Part shown: one piece after another, positions 17,531 through 27,968 of the stretch
How the letters are laid out: every line of letters begins with the position of its first letter
Position numbering within the stretch: the stretch's first letter is position 1
Virus record (IMG/VR): IMGVR_UViG_3300043773_001180
Location: 1-53,067 of that record
From: a virus
Direction: 5' to 3' (one strand)
DNA: 53,067 nt
The notes under the pieces: generated by a model
The model's database searches: none
Told to the model about the DNA's origin: nothing
What the model saw: only the letters and a program-made list of their open reading frames with translations
Made by a program: the position numbers and the translations under genes

Positions 17531-18637
17531 TTAATACTCTAATTTTACAGTAATTGATAATTCGCCACTAAATGATTTCTGTATGGGTTTACTCATTTTT
17601 GCAATAGCAAGAAGTTCATTCCTATCATTGAAAAGACCAACAGATGTAATGTATGTAACTGGCTCATATTGAAACTTCGTATTTGATAGTTTACCACTTT
17701 GTGCCAAATCAGTTGAAGTTGAAGTATATGTTGGATTATTTGAATAATTAAAATCTTGGTTATAAATTCTAACAAAATAATAATCTTGCTCTTTAATATC
17801 AACAGCACGTGCAGTGAATCCACTATTAAGTACACCCGACCCACTTATCGATTTAAATAACTTCATTGAATTGTCACCGGCGATATTACTACCGGTCACG
17901 GTATTAAAACTTGCAGATGCATTTAGTGAAGCGGCATCTATAATAATAGTACCCAAATCTGGATAAACCAATCCATAATAATGTGGACTAGATGGATTAT
18001 AAATTCCACCTTCGATTGTACCACTTACAAGTGCTCTAACATTAGAAGGAATACCACCATAACCCAATGTATCGGTTGCATCACTTGAATCATCTATTAA
18101 AGTTATAACTATATTTGAAGATGAAACGGCAACGTTACTTCCTGTGTAAACTGAATTTGCATAAGCACCACCATTAAGACGAGCTAAAGATAATTCAAAA
18201 TTACCTGGATCTAATTTATCACCAAGTTTTACTCTATCAAAATTTATAGCGTAAAAATGTTGAATTTCAGTTGGTGTTGTGGTTGAATCTTTATGTTTAA
18301 ATGTTGTTTCATTCGGGTCAAGACACAATAATCTATATTGAGAATATATTGCACGTGTTGGTGTATCACTTGATTCACCACCTGAATTTAAAGAACCAGA
18401 CCCACTTATATGACCATAAGCAACTGAAAAAACTGATTGGTCGTTACACGTAGCGGACGAGGATAACCAAACTTGATAGTAATATTGTTTAGATGATGTA
18501 TTTTGTGTTGAACTAGTATAAAACGTTAAAAGTTCTCCCGCACCATCTGACCAAAGACCTCGTGTAAATATTACCTTTTCCGTTAAATTTTGTGATCTCT
18601 CAATCGGCTTATAAACATTTGATTTATCAATAGCCAT
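17531..18637 (-). CDS. Virion protein, first member of paralog array
   Basis: A 368-residue protein with the common plan: VAYGHISGSGSL, DTPTRAIYSQYRLLCL, LGDKLDPGNFELSLARL, LGTIIIDAASLNASASF, MKLFKSISGSG and TSVGLFNDRNELLAIAKM. It is closest by eye to the C-terminal half of the 823-residue protein; long stretches such as FNTVTGSNIAGDN are identical, indicating duplication. It follows the 212-residue protein after a 44-bp gap with no visible promoter, so it probably belongs to the operon starting at 19320. Confidence 0.78.
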   Translation of the reverse strand: MAIDKSNVYKPIERSQNLTEKVIFTRGLWSDGAGELLTFYTSSTQNTSSKQYYYQVWLSSSATCNDQSVFSVAYGHISGSGSLNSGGESSDTPTRAIYSQYRLLCLDPNETTFKHKDSTTTPTEIQHFYAINFDRVKLGDKLDPGNFELSLARLNGGAYANSVYTGSNVAVSSSNIVITLIDDSSDATDTLGYGGIPSNVRALVSGTIEGGIYNPSSPHYYGLVYPDLGTIIIDAASLNASASFNTVTGSNIAGDNSMKLFKSISGSGVLNSGFTARAVDIKEQDYYFVRIYNQDFNYSNNPTYTSTSTDLAQSGKLSNTKFQYEPVTYITSVGLFNDRNELLAIAKMSKPIQKSFSGELSITVKLEY

Positions 18638-18681
18638 ATTAATTCCTTTTTTAATTATTCAATGTATAACAAATTGTTAGA

Positions 18682-19320
18682 TTACGCCGCACTTATTGTT
18701 ACAGGTATAACCACTCTACCACCGGTATCATTTCCGGTAATAATAAGTTTTGTTGTTTTTTGTTCGCTAGTTGTGTTTGGTTTATATTGAAGTGTAAGAG
18801 TTCCAAGACCACCGGTTGCACTCACTTGCGCACTTACGGATGTTGCTATCTGATTGAATGAAGTGGTTGTTGGTGTTCCTTGAATCGTTACGAAGGTGGA
18901 ATCCAATATGGTAACTGTATATGATTTATTTAAATCACTTGGATTGGTTGTTTGACCATCACTTAAACTTGTAGAAATACTAATCACAGAAGTCTGTGAA
19001 GCGGCACTAAGTGTTACGGAACTAACATTGGTAGAAACAACCGGTAAATAAAGTTGACCTTTTGGAAGAGTAACTAGTTTGTATTTCATAACTTGTGTTT
19101 CGTCTGGAACTGCCTCTGTTACAGGCATACTTTCTATGGCAACACCATAATAGTTTTTACCAAGAGGGTGTGCAGGATTCCACAAATCATAATCTACCTC
19201 ATCATCTGCCAAGGCAAATTGTGTAATTTTAAAAGCATTTCTTCCTTGTGCGAGAAGCTCTCTACCCTTTTTAGTCAAAATAGCATCTACCGTGATTGAC
19301 GTGTTATCTAAATAACCCAT
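18682..19320 (-). CDS. Tail structural protein with C-terminal Ig-like domain
   Basis: A 212-residue protein. The N-terminal ~60 residues (DAILTKKGRELLAQG, FKITQFALADDEVDY, LWNPAHP) match a segment I recall from structural proteins of large myoviruses, placed beside baseplate genes. Residues ~100-212 are Ser/Thr-rich beta strands consistent with an Ig-like fold of the type displayed on virions. A strong AGGAG ribosome site precedes the ATG, and a TATATTTATA element lies 32 bp upstream, so it heads the paralog-array operon. Confidence 0.75.
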   Translation of the reverse strand: MGYLDNTSITVDAILTKKGRELLAQGRNAFKITQFALADDEVDYDLWNPAHPLGKNYYGVAIESMPVTEAVPDETQVMKYKLVTLPKGQLYLPVVSTNVSSVTLSAASQTSVISISTSLSDGQTTNPSDLNKSYTVTILDSTFVTIQGTPTTTSFNQIATSVSAQVSATGGLGTLTLQYKPNTTSEQKTTKLIITGNDTGGRVVIPVTISAA

Positions 19321-19352
19321 ATTATACTCCTAATGAAAATTGTTATTGTTAC

Positions 19353-19362
19353 TATAAATATA
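19353..19362 (-). promoter_or_regulatory. Candidate phage late promoter element (TATATTTATA)
   Basis: The sense strand reads TATATTTATA in the 58-bp gap before the 19320 ATG, the only sizeable gap in the structural region from 10500 to 31600. It is followed by AGGAG. This placement, upstream of seven co-directional genes, is the best single argument that the element is a promoter. Confidence 0.55.
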
Positions 19363-19378
19363 TGTTTCTAAAAAAATT

Positions 19379-22300
19379 CTAAATAAATGTAGTTGAAAAT
19401 CTTTGGTCAATGGTTATGATATTGGAATCAACGTCATACACTTCAACTACCGGCCTACCATCGGGAGTATCTGTACTATTCACCCCAATATCCGGACCTG
19501 TTATTTTTGAACCGGCAAATCTATGATTCCGAATTGATGTAGTTAAATTGGTTGGATTTAAATAACTCGATGTTACAAGAGTATAACTCGAATAATTACC
19601 GTTCACCAAATTCAAATCACTCGAATAAATAAACTCAAACGAACTATAATAATTATCCTGTGGATAGGATTCTATTTGTTCAAAGAATGCAGTTGAAATT
19701 GCAAAATCATTATCTATACCAATCCAACCCGGACCATATCCATAATCAGTTGAATCGGAACTTTTAGAAACATTTGTTCTTGCAAAATCTATTGAGAAAG
19801 AAGTTTCTAAATTTCCGTATTCCACTATTGTATTCGTTTCACTATACACATTTGAAGAATAAATATTGTTTATAATCGTTGATAACGGATTGTATTCTAA
19901 ATTTAAAGAACTTGTATTATCGTTCAGTACTATATTATATTTTTGATATTCTAACTTTGGCATCGGACTAATATCTATATCATCCGAATATTCCTCTATT
20001 CTAGTGGCATCAACTTCATTTTCAATATCATACTCACCTTCTATATTTTCAATAGAACTACCCTCATCGTCAAATCCAAACTTAACTACTGACACATACG
20101 AGTTTATGTTTACATGGGGAGTTATAGATGAAGAAACTTCATTTGTATCTTTAACCGTCTTATCAATCGAATCCGCACTAAAGTTTCTCAAAACTTTAAC
20201 TTTTGACCGTTCAAGTACATTTGGTTCAACTACCAATCCAAGTATTTCATTTACACGTGCCGGAAGTGTTTGTCTTATTTGGTCAAATACACTAAAATCA
20301 AATAAAGATATTAATCTTATGTATGCCCCAAAATCATTTTTGTTCGGATATTTTTGCCAGTATTCTCTCGCAAACCACTTTAATCTTGGATAGTCATCAC
20401 TATCTATGTTCGAGTATTCGCCAAAATAATCGTCTATTTCAGTATTACCTATTGCCTCGTATATGTCTTCATTTATTACACTCTGTGGTGAAAATGCAAC
20501 CATAAGTTTATTAGAATCTACTGAAAACTTATCAAAGGCAGAAACTTCAACTGTTCTCGTTGAATCTAATCCTGAAATTAGTGATCCAGAATCCACCCTA
20601 ACTTTTTCCGCAAACGGTGTGTTATTACCAACCGTTGCAACTTCCATATTATAGGTTTCAACTATGGATTCAAATGAACTCGATGTAAACCCATAAAAAT
20701 ATGCAGATTTTGAAGAACTATAAAAAGTTGAGTTTTTTTGATTTGGATGTGTACTGGATATACTACTAGTTACGGCTGCATCAAATTTTTGCCAAAACTT
20801 AAATTGTGCCTGTAAGTCATAAAATGATCCAGTATCTGTATTACTATTATATGCCCGGGCGGCAAGAACGTGATTATCGAATGCCTCTTCATTTAAACGT
20901 TCAGACCAGTATCTCAATTCATAAATAGATCCAGATAATATCTTATCGGTTTGTGAATTTGATCCTGAACCAATATAAAGTTGACCATTGGAAGCCCACG
21001 CTCTATTATAGACAGATTCGGTACTTCCTGTAATCGCTATACTTGCAGATTTTTCAATAACAATTTTTCCGTATTTTGCAGTCTTTAGAAAAATATCATA
21101 AACTTGATTTGAACCGGATGAATCATTTGATTCAGACCTACGAATCATAAGATTCAATGGAACATCATCATATAGAAACTCATCATAAAATGATGCAGAT
21201 TTATAGTTTGTACCATCCCCTATGTAAAATGTTAGTGTTCCTTTATCAACATCAGTTCCATTTTTATTCATGGTAACAAACCAATCAACACGAGAACCTG
21301 AATTTTTTTGTAGGAGTGTTTGATGTGGATCTAATGTGTAAGAATACAAATCATTCGGTTCCATTTTCCAACGAAACGTCAATGTTTCGGGGAAACTCCA
21401 ACTACCACTTGGATTATTTACTTGTTCCCACGGAACACGAACGTAATGTGCCTGTGTTGGTAGGGGATAACTGCCTCTAAAGTTTAAATAATACGTGTGT
21501 TTTTCCCACTCTGATTTTGGTATTATCCCCAAATCGGCATTATCAGGCCCACCGAACTCTCGTATAGTTAAAAGTGTTTGGGGAATACCATAGGCGGACA
21601 ATAATGCCTTTATAGAACGTGCAGTTCCTTTTGTTTTATAGATGTATGGAAGATTGTTGAGTATTCTTCTCCAAACTTCCTTTGTTCTTTCTTCTTCCGT
21701 TTTTGCAAAATACTTATTTACCGTTGTTTTACCCGTCCAAATTGGATCACCACTACCACTTACACCTAACGCATATTCCCAAAGGTCTTTTGCCTGTGTT
21801 CCGTGTGAAAGTGTCCAACCTAAATTCCGTGTTGCATCATATATTAAATCTTGTGAAAGTCCGTCTTTGGGGTGTTCTTGACGTGTATTCTTTTTAAATA
21901 TATGATTTGCATATAAATAAATAACGTCAAAATGTTGACCAACCATGTTTATAAACGTGGTGAATTGGTCATTCTGATCATCTTCAACTATATGTTCGGG
22001 TATAGATTTATTTAATGAATTATAATTTTTTAAATCGTAATTAGATGCAGAAACTATTAAATTAGAGTACCAATCATACGCTTCATTTGATCCGGTAGAG
22101 TATAATCTGTATTTTCCTTCTTTCGTTGAAATATGATAATTACTACCGGTTACTTCATATTTTGGAAAAGGAACTATCGATGCAGAATCCTGATTTGTAT
22201 AGTAGTTACTACCGGTTGTTTCGTAATATAACCATTTTTCAAATTCATCAAATCCAGATACCACCTTATCTCTAAGTCCTTTGACTTTTATTTTATTACT

Positions 22301-23305
22301 AGATAATGAGCCGGTATATGAATCCAATAAATCCAACTGATTATTGTAATATTCTACCAATCCAATTTTATAGTAAAAGTTATCAACTCTTTCTTCCGCA
22401 GACGAATAGAATATAAAGTTTGAAAAATCTCTGAAATCAATATTAAGTTTAACTTGTTCGTTACTTCCTGAAATGTATTTATTTAATATTTCCTGTGAAG
22501 TTTGCACATTTGCAGATAAAATATCATTCCAAGACTTGTAATCTGTTTCGGTGTTTATCCAATAATCATAATCTACTTCAAAATTTGGTCCACTAATATA
22601 GGGTAAATCTGTTTTTAATTGTTCGGGTATTATTGTTATAGTATCTATCCACGGCTTTACAACTTGTGATGAAATCCAACACGTAAATAATCGGTCAACG
22701 TCTGCTGGTAACTCTTCGTATAACTTAACATAAAGATATGTTGGATCACCATCGGATGTAACGTTTATAACGTCTATTATTTTATTTTCACCAAAATTAA
22801 TAACGATTGGTAATAAGTATTTAGACGGGTTTAAGTATGAAAGAATAAATTCACTTATTTGGGTTTTACCAATCGAATCACTTGATGTTTGTAATTTTAG
22901 TTTAAGTTCTTTTCGGTCACTCGATACACTTTCCACGAATAACCGTTGATTATTAAAATCACCAATTATATTTGTAAAAAAATTATAAACAATTTTATAT
23001 GTTCCCGGTGAAAGTGCAAGACCATTTTTACCTAAATCACGATGAACATCTAATGAAATTGTTTTATTATTAGAATTACTACTTTCTATTTTCCAAGAAC
23101 TTATATTATAGAGTGATCCAATATATGATGTATTTGGTAAAAACGTGTGTAACTCAATACTGTTAACAGACTTTTCATTTTCAGTAGTATATTCAAATTT
23201 AGGAACAATTATTTTCTTTTCTTGATTTAAATCAATACGTGCCCCACGAATAGAATTATTAGTAGATAAAATTTCTTCTATATTTTTATATTCAAAATTT
23301 GACAT
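19379..23305 (-). CDS. Large tail/baseplate protein with LamG-like domain
   Basis: A 1,308-residue protein. Around residues 450-600 lies a segment (INMVGQHFDVIYLYANHIF, then RRILNNLPYIYKTKGTARSI, KALLSAYGIP) characteristic of a large-phage tail protein family comparable to P2 gpI-type tail proteins. Residues ~625-825 form a LamG-like jelly roll (LTFRWKMEPNDLYSY, LMIRRSES, GSIYELRYWSERLNEEAF). The C-terminal third is Ser/Asp-rich without a recognised domain. It follows gp6- and gp25-like genes, so it is probably a wedge or peripheral baseplate protein linking to fibres. Confidence 0.8.
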   Translation of the reverse strand: MSNFEYKNIEEILSTNNSIRGARIDLNQEKKIIVPKFEYTTENEKSVNSIELHTFLPNTSYIGSLYNISSWKIESSNSNNKTISLDVHRDLGKNGLALSPGTYKIVYNFFTNIIGDFNNQRLFVESVSSDRKELKLKLQTSSDSIGKTQISEFILSYLNPSKYLLPIVINFGENKIIDVINVTSDGDPTYLYVKLYEELPADVDRLFTCWISSQVVKPWIDTITIIPEQLKTDLPYISGPNFEVDYDYWINTETDYKSWNDILSANVQTSQEILNKYISGSNEQVKLNIDFRDFSNFIFYSSAEERVDNFYYKIGLVEYYNNQLDLLDSYTGSLSSNKIKVKGLRDKVVSGFDEFEKWLYYETTGSNYYTNQDSASIVPFPKYEVTGSNYHISTKEGKYRLYSTGSNEAYDWYSNLIVSASNYDLKNYNSLNKSIPEHIVEDDQNDQFTTFINMVGQHFDVIYLYANHIFKKNTRQEHPKDGLSQDLIYDATRNLGWTLSHGTQAKDLWEYALGVSGSGDPIWTGKTTVNKYFAKTEEERTKEVWRRILNNLPYIYKTKGTARSIKALLSAYGIPQTLLTIREFGGPDNADLGIIPKSEWEKHTYYLNFRGSYPLPTQAHYVRVPWEQVNNPSGSWSFPETLTFRWKMEPNDLYSYTLDPHQTLLQKNSGSRVDWFVTMNKNGTDVDKGTLTFYIGDGTNYKSASFYDEFLYDDVPLNLMIRRSESNDSSGSNQVYDIFLKTAKYGKIVIEKSASIAITGSTESVYNRAWASNGQLYIGSGSNSQTDKILSGSIYELRYWSERLNEEAFDNHVLAARAYNSNTDTGSFYDLQAQFKFWQKFDAAVTSSISSTHPNQKNSTFYSSSKSAYFYGFTSSSFESIVETYNMEVATVGNNTPFAEKVRVDSGSLISGLDSTRTVEVSAFDKFSVDSNKLMVAFSPQSVINEDIYEAIGNTEIDDYFGEYSNIDSDDYPRLKWFAREYWQKYPNKNDFGAYIRLISLFDFSVFDQIRQTLPARVNEILGLVVEPNVLERSKVKVLRNFSADSIDKTVKDTNEVSSSITPHVNINSYVSVVKFGFDDEGSSIENIEGEYDIENEVDATRIEEYSDDIDISPMPKLEYQKYNIVLNDNTSSLNLEYNPLSTIINNIYSSNVYSETNTIVEYGNLETSFSIDFARTNVSKSSDSTDYGYGPGWIGIDNDFAISTAFFEQIESYPQDNYYSSFEFIYSSDLNLVNGNYSSYTLVTSSYLNPTNLTTSIRNHRFAGSKITGPDIGVNSTDTPDGRPVVEVYDVDSNIITIDQRFSTTFI

Positions 23306-23307
23306 CT

Positions 23308-24477
23308 TTACTTAATTTTTGATTTTATTTGAATTAATTCTGTTTTTATTTGATCTATTTCAGATAACTTCTTACGTAATTCTGTAATTTCCGCGTCTTG
23401 TTGATCATTGGTGGAATTTACATCATTAACTAGTGTAGTGGTTAAATCCTCAAGTGTTGATGAAATAGATGACATTTGTGATTGTATTGTTTTGTCTATC
23501 TCATTTAATTTTGTATCAATTTGTTCTTGAAGATTTTTATTACTTTCTTCTAATGTTTGAACAGTTTGATTTAAAATTGCACCTTCTTGTGATAATGCAG
23601 ACAATGATTCGTCCATTCTAACTTCGGCATCAATTTGACTCTGTATAATATCATTTTTAACTGATATAGTTTCCTCAAGTGATGCAATCTTCGCTCTTAA
23701 TGATGTCACCGAATTTCCATCTTGATTTATTAGATTGCTCAAATCACTTAAAAACTTATTAGTCTCATTATTATTACCGTTTATTTGGTCAATAGATGCC
23801 GCATCCGATGCCTTCTTCAATACACTATCCTCGGCAGTAACTGCATCTTGTAAAGATACAAATTTTGTTTCTATCATGTATCGAAAATCTGATAGCAAAA
23901 ATCTCTCGTCTAATAATGGTACTCGAAGTCTTCCTTTGTTTTTAAATATATTTTTAAACGATTGAATTATCCCATTGGTGTCCCTAACTATATCGGATTT
24001 CTCGTCATAATATTCTACTGAACTATCCGATATTAGTTTATCTAAAATGTCTCTTAACTCCTCTGATGGAAGTGTTCCGTTTTCAGATCCCGTTAATATT
24101 TTTCTGATTACAAAATTAAAAAATGGATCAATAGGGTCTGAATTTATATCACTTAAAGTGTTTGAAATATCTTCTATCGTACCGCCCGTATTTTTTATTT
24201 CTTTTAATTTAGATTTTAGTTTAATCTGTTCTTCTATGTATTTCTTTACATTTGAATAGTCATTAGAATTTTTAAAAGATTTGAATCTTTCAAGTAATAA
24301 AGTTTTCTCATTCTTTGTACTTATAATTTCTTTTCTTAAAGAAATACCTTCTCTACTAAAAAATTCTCTAAAATCATTTGGTGTATCGAATTTCAAATTC
24401 GGATATTGTTGGATTAAAGATCTAGATTGTGTTTCTGATATATTTTCAAGATATAAAAACTCTTCAATAGTAATCAT
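23308..24477 (-). CDS. Coiled-coil virion-associated protein, unknown
   Basis: A 389-residue protein, acidic and helical. Residues ~225-389 form a long heptad-rich coiled-coil (ASLEETISVKNDIIQSQIDA onward). The N-terminal half is charged and shows no motif I know. Its ATG overlaps the upstream stop as ATGA and the gene downstream starts two bases after its stop, so it is co-translated with tail proteins. A structural rod or assembly factor is plausible, but no family is assigned. Confidence 0.7.
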   Translation of the reverse strand: MITIEEFLYLENISETQSRSLIQQYPNLKFDTPNDFREFFSREGISLRKEIISTKNEKTLLLERFKSFKNSNDYSNVKKYIEEQIKLKSKLKEIKNTGGTIEDISNTLSDINSDPIDPFFNFVIRKILTGSENGTLPSEELRDILDKLISDSSVEYYDEKSDIVRDTNGIIQSFKNIFKNKGRLRVPLLDERFLLSDFRYMIETKFVSLQDAVTAEDSVLKKASDAASIDQINGNNNETNKFLSDLSNLINQDGNSVTSLRAKIASLEETISVKNDIIQSQIDAEVRMDESLSALSQEGAILNQTVQTLEESNKNLQEQIDTKLNEIDKTIQSQMSSISSTLEDLTTTLVNDVNSTNDQQDAEITELRKKLSEIDQIKTELIQIKSKIK

Positions 24478-25562
24478 CGTGTAACCTTAAAGTAGTAGTT
24501 GTTATCAAATATTTCGACGTTATCATCAGTTTCCGTTTTAACAACAACACGATAAAATCTTTCCGGTTGCAAGGAGTTCATCCAAATATTAAAATAACTA
24601 CTTGTACCGTCACAACTTATTTTGGAACCAGTTGTGTTAAATGGTATTATTATCTCATCGGTATGTGCATCTCGTATTTCATAATAAGAAGATGATGGTA
24701 AATAATAGTTCTTAACATAATAAGATTGTGTTGTGTATTGTTTCTGTGGGTATCTTGAATTACCATAGATTCTTATTTTTGACTTCTCATCCTGTGAATA
24801 ATATTTTTTAAGTTTAACATTTAATAAAGTATCATCGGAGTTTACTTTCGTTAAACTACCGGTTACAAACGATGAATCGTCCCAAACTATATGTAATTTT
24901 GGAACATATATGGTATTACTATCTGTTGAGAAGAATTTTAACACTGCATTTGTTTCATAGGATGATTCCATATCATCACCAAACTTTAAAATCATACCAT
25001 CATTATTCAACCCACCAGAACCAGTCACCCATTTATTTACAATCTTGGTAACATCCATGAAAATATCGGAAGACTCATAAGAAAATGATTGACTACATTC
25101 AACACTTCCAGTATTCCACCATGTTCCACCACCAATAGTTGAATAATATGATGAAGTTGCAGGTAGGGATGGTATATTCCATTCAGTTCCATTTATTTTT
25201 GAAAATCTATATTTCCAGGACACCCCATCAGTTATATTCGGAGTATTATAGTATTTACCCGTCCCATTTGTCCATGAAGAACTAACGGGATATGCATAGA
25301 CAGAATATTCTTGTGGTATTTCACGTACTTCTGCCGTTCTTAATTGTAAATAATATTTTACACTACCCGATGGTATTTTACCAGAATTTATGTAATCCTG
25401 TACCTCGGTTAGGTCGAATTTCATTAGTATTCTACTATTATATCGGTCGGTTTGGCCCACGGTTTCATGGGTTATTTCGATAATAGAATCTGTTCCAGAA
25501 TTTAAAGATTCTGTTTTTTCATATATGGTTGTGTCATATTTTGGGTAAATAGAATATATCAT
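24474..25562 (-). CDS. Virion protein with DNRLRE-like beta domain
   Basis: A 362-residue protein. The N-terminal ~210 residues (YPKYDTTIYEKTESLNSGTD, SRILMKFDL, YLQLRTAEVREIPQEYSVYA, DVTKIVNKWVTGSGGL, GMILKFGDD) resemble the DNRLRE / carbohydrate-binding-like beta sandwich found in surface proteins. The rest is beta-rich. It sits immediately downstream of the gp6-like wedge gene with an ATGA overlap, so it is likely a baseplate or tail-tip component. The domain likeness is by eye only. Confidence 0.65.
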   Translation of the reverse strand: MIYSIYPKYDTTIYEKTESLNSGTDSIIEITHETVGQTDRYNSRILMKFDLTEVQDYINSGKIPSGSVKYYLQLRTAEVREIPQEYSVYAYPVSSSWTNGTGKYYNTPNITDGVSWKYRFSKINGTEWNIPSLPATSSYYSTIGGGTWWNTGSVECSQSFSYESSDIFMDVTKIVNKWVTGSGGLNNDGMILKFGDDMESSYETNAVLKFFSTDSNTIYVPKLHIVWDDSSFVTGSLTKVNSDDTLLNVKLKKYYSQDEKSKIRIYGNSRYPQKQYTTQSYYVKNYYLPSSSYYEIRDAHTDEIIIPFNTTGSKISCDGTSSYFNIWMNSLQPERFYRVVVKTETDDNVEIFDNNYYFKVTR

Positions 25563-27472
25563 CCGAATGCCCTCACTCTACCTATAATATCATTATCTGG
25601 ATATTTTACCTCAAACACCGAAGGATCCAGTGAAGGAAATATAATACCATCTTTAGTTGCATTTGTAATATCGTAAACGTGTTTTGAATATCCCAACGTA
25701 GTATCGTATAAGTTTGTTATTCTAACATCAACAACCGTCTGAACTCCTGGTACTTTATCTATTTCCGTAAATAAATTACTTATCACGATTGGTTGATTGA
25801 TTTGCCATCTCTTAATATCAAAGTATTTTTTAAGTCTGTCTATACATCGAAGAACCACCTGATTTCCATTTTGGTCTGGTAACGTTATAATATCAAACTC
25901 AACACCTATGTTTATGATATATGCATCTTTTATATTAATAGCATCCGTTAAAATTCTATGATGATTTAAATACGTTTTAAGGTTTTCCTTAGTTGCATCA
26001 TTTATCTGAGTTAGTTTATTATTACCGTCATATCCTAATACATAAAAATTTAAAGCCAAATCATTTGAAACTCTATCACTATTATAGATAGACATATCTG
26101 TTAATTGAGTATCTTTAGTGATATATGCCTTTGCAATAGCACCATATTTTTGAGGCATACTATATGCACGTATAATATAATCTTCTTTCGTAACGGCACG
26201 ATTTTGTGAAGCAAAATATGCCAAGGCGTTTTGACGAATTTCATTATAATCTTCTTTTAATTTACCGCCTGTTGCAGGTTCAGGATTTGTTGTTGCAAGA
26301 CTTCCTACAACTTGTTCGTATAAAATTGGATCCAATCCTGTTTCATCTAATAAAATATTTCTGGATATAACACGTGTGAGTGTATCACTTGGAACATTAT
26401 CCTGTACACCACCACCAGTTGTATAATATATTGTTATAGTAGTGTTGTTTGGTGCCAATCCATAAGTTTTTGTGTATAGGAAATTAGAAGGGTCTATATC
26501 AATAGAAGGCGTACTATCTATACCCGTTAATGAATTTCCAACTAAATCTGGATTTGGGATAAGTAATTCATCATCAAGGTTAGATACACCGGCTCCAAAT
26601 TGAATTTCAAACGTCAATGCCGAATCACCTTCATGTTCGTGATTTTGTCTTGACGTGAATCTTCTTGATATTTTTCTAAGTTTCAGTAAGTATGGTGTTT
26701 CGTTTCTATGTGAACTCAACTCCGTATCATTTCTTGAAATGTTTGGGGTTGGTTCAAATATCGTATCTTGTGCTAAATACGGAACGTGATACCATTTATT
26801 ACCCTCTGTATCAATACCGTATAATATTTCAATTAAATTAGGTGCAGATAATGTAATTTTATCATAAGGTTTCGGTGAACCAAATGAAAACTCCTGACTT
26901 TCTATTACTCCGGATATTGCATTTACAGATTTTTTTAACAACCAAAATGTTACTTCATTGGTAATATCATCAATCTCATAAGGGGTTACTTCAGTTGGAT
27001 CAAAACTACTACTAAATTTAAAGTCCAAATAATCGGTTGTTCTAAATCTTGAACTTATATTATTTACATCGGATCCAACAACCATTCCGGGTTCTATTGC
27101 AAATGCGTAACTATAATCAGGAACAATTTCTCCATCTACTGTTTTAGAAGGAACTATCTGAAAAACATCCGTCTTTACACTCGCCGCTATGCTATTTTTA
27201 GGTTTATAGCCAAGTGATTGTGCTATATTTACAATATTGGAAGGTTCCGCTGCCTGTAAAATAAAAGATTCTTGTAATGCAACATCGGTATAGTACGATA
27301 AAACATCACCAACGTATGCAGCCATCTCCAAAAACATCATACCCGGCGAAGCTTCGTTAAAATCCTGGTATGTATTCGGAAAATAGTTTTTGGCAAAATC
27401 AATAAGATTTTGTTTTAAACTAACAAAATCCTTTGACATATACCTTATATCTTTTTTAATTAAATCAGCCAT
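25559..27472 (-). CDS. Baseplate wedge protein, T4 gp6-like / baseplate J
   Basis: A 637-residue protein. The N-terminus (MSKDFVSLKQNLIDFAKNYF, then NEASPGMMFLEMAAYVGDVL, SYYTDVALQESFILQA) is the hallmark of T4 gp6-like wedge proteins. The C-terminal part (YNEIRQNALAYFASQNRAVT, EDYIIRAYSMPQKYGA, IVISNLFTEIDKVPGVQTV) is typical of the baseplate J-like fold. In T4, gp6 dimers form the inner ring that holds the baseplate together and drives sheath contraction. The gp25-like gene directly upstream overlaps by eight bases, the same association seen across contractile-tail systems. Confidence 0.93.
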   Translation of the reverse strand: MADLIKKDIRYMSKDFVSLKQNLIDFAKNYFPNTYQDFNEASPGMMFLEMAAYVGDVLSYYTDVALQESFILQAAEPSNIVNIAQSLGYKPKNSIAASVKTDVFQIVPSKTVDGEIVPDYSYAFAIEPGMVVGSDVNNISSRFRTTDYLDFKFSSSFDPTEVTPYEIDDITNEVTFWLLKKSVNAISGVIESQEFSFGSPKPYDKITLSAPNLIEILYGIDTEGNKWYHVPYLAQDTIFEPTPNISRNDTELSSHRNETPYLLKLRKISRRFTSRQNHEHEGDSALTFEIQFGAGVSNLDDELLIPNPDLVGNSLTGIDSTPSIDIDPSNFLYTKTYGLAPNNTTITIYYTTGGGVQDNVPSDTLTRVISRNILLDETGLDPILYEQVVGSLATTNPEPATGGKLKEDYNEIRQNALAYFASQNRAVTKEDYIIRAYSMPQKYGAIAKAYITKDTQLTDMSIYNSDRVSNDLALNFYVLGYDGNNKLTQINDATKENLKTYLNHHRILTDAINIKDAYIINIGVEFDIITLPDQNGNQVVLRCIDRLKKYFDIKRWQINQPIVISNLFTEIDKVPGVQTVVDVRITNLYDTTLGYSKHVYDITNATKDGIIFPSLDPSVFEVKYPDNDIIGRVRAFG

Positions 27473-27965
27473 TATAAATTGCCTCTTCTATTGTTAAGTT
27501 GCCAGTATCTGATATAAATATCTGTATTGGTAAATATATGTTTGTTCCAGAAATAGATACCAGCAACTGAACAGATACGGCATGGTTATAATCATCCACC
27601 CTACCATCTTCTGACATATTTATATTAACATCGACTCGTTGAATCACAACATAAGGCATCCAAGTTGATATTGCAGATGATATTTCACTTTTTATTTTAT
27701 CAATAAATTCATCCTCACTATTTATATTCTCGAATAATATAAATTTCAAATCTGTTCCAAAATCCGGTTGCATATATCTCTCACCCTTTGATGTTAACAG
27801 TAGATTTTTTAAATTTGAAAATACTTGAGTTCTGTTTGTGTAACTACTATTGAATATACCACTCGGATTATTAAAAGGTAGTGTTACACCAATAGGAGTA
27901 GAACTTGTAAAATTAGATCCAGATATTTGTGATTCATTTGTTAATATTTTTCGTCTAAATCTCAA
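27465..27965 (-). CDS. Baseplate wedge protein, gp25-like (TTG start)
   Basis: A 166-residue protein matching the GPW/gp25 family: FNNPSGIFNSSYTNRTQVFS, LLLTSKGERYMQPDFGTDL, then SAISTWMPYVVIQRVDV and a strand-rich end. gp25 nucleates sheath assembly at the baseplate. The start codon is TTG at 27965, supported by GGGGAG seven bases upstream; no ATG lies near. Its neighbours are gp6-like downstream and the gp5-like spike two genes upstream, a standard contractile-tail order. Confidence 0.92.
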   Translation of the reverse strand: MRFRRKILTNESQISGSNFTSSTPIGVTLPFNNPSGIFNSSYTNRTQVFSNLKNLLLTSKGERYMQPDFGTDLKFILFENINSEDEFIDKIKSEISSAISTWMPYVVIQRVDVNINMSEDGRVDDYNHAVSVQLLVSISGTNIYLPIQIFISDTGNLTIEEAIYNG

Positions 27966-27968
27966 TTA

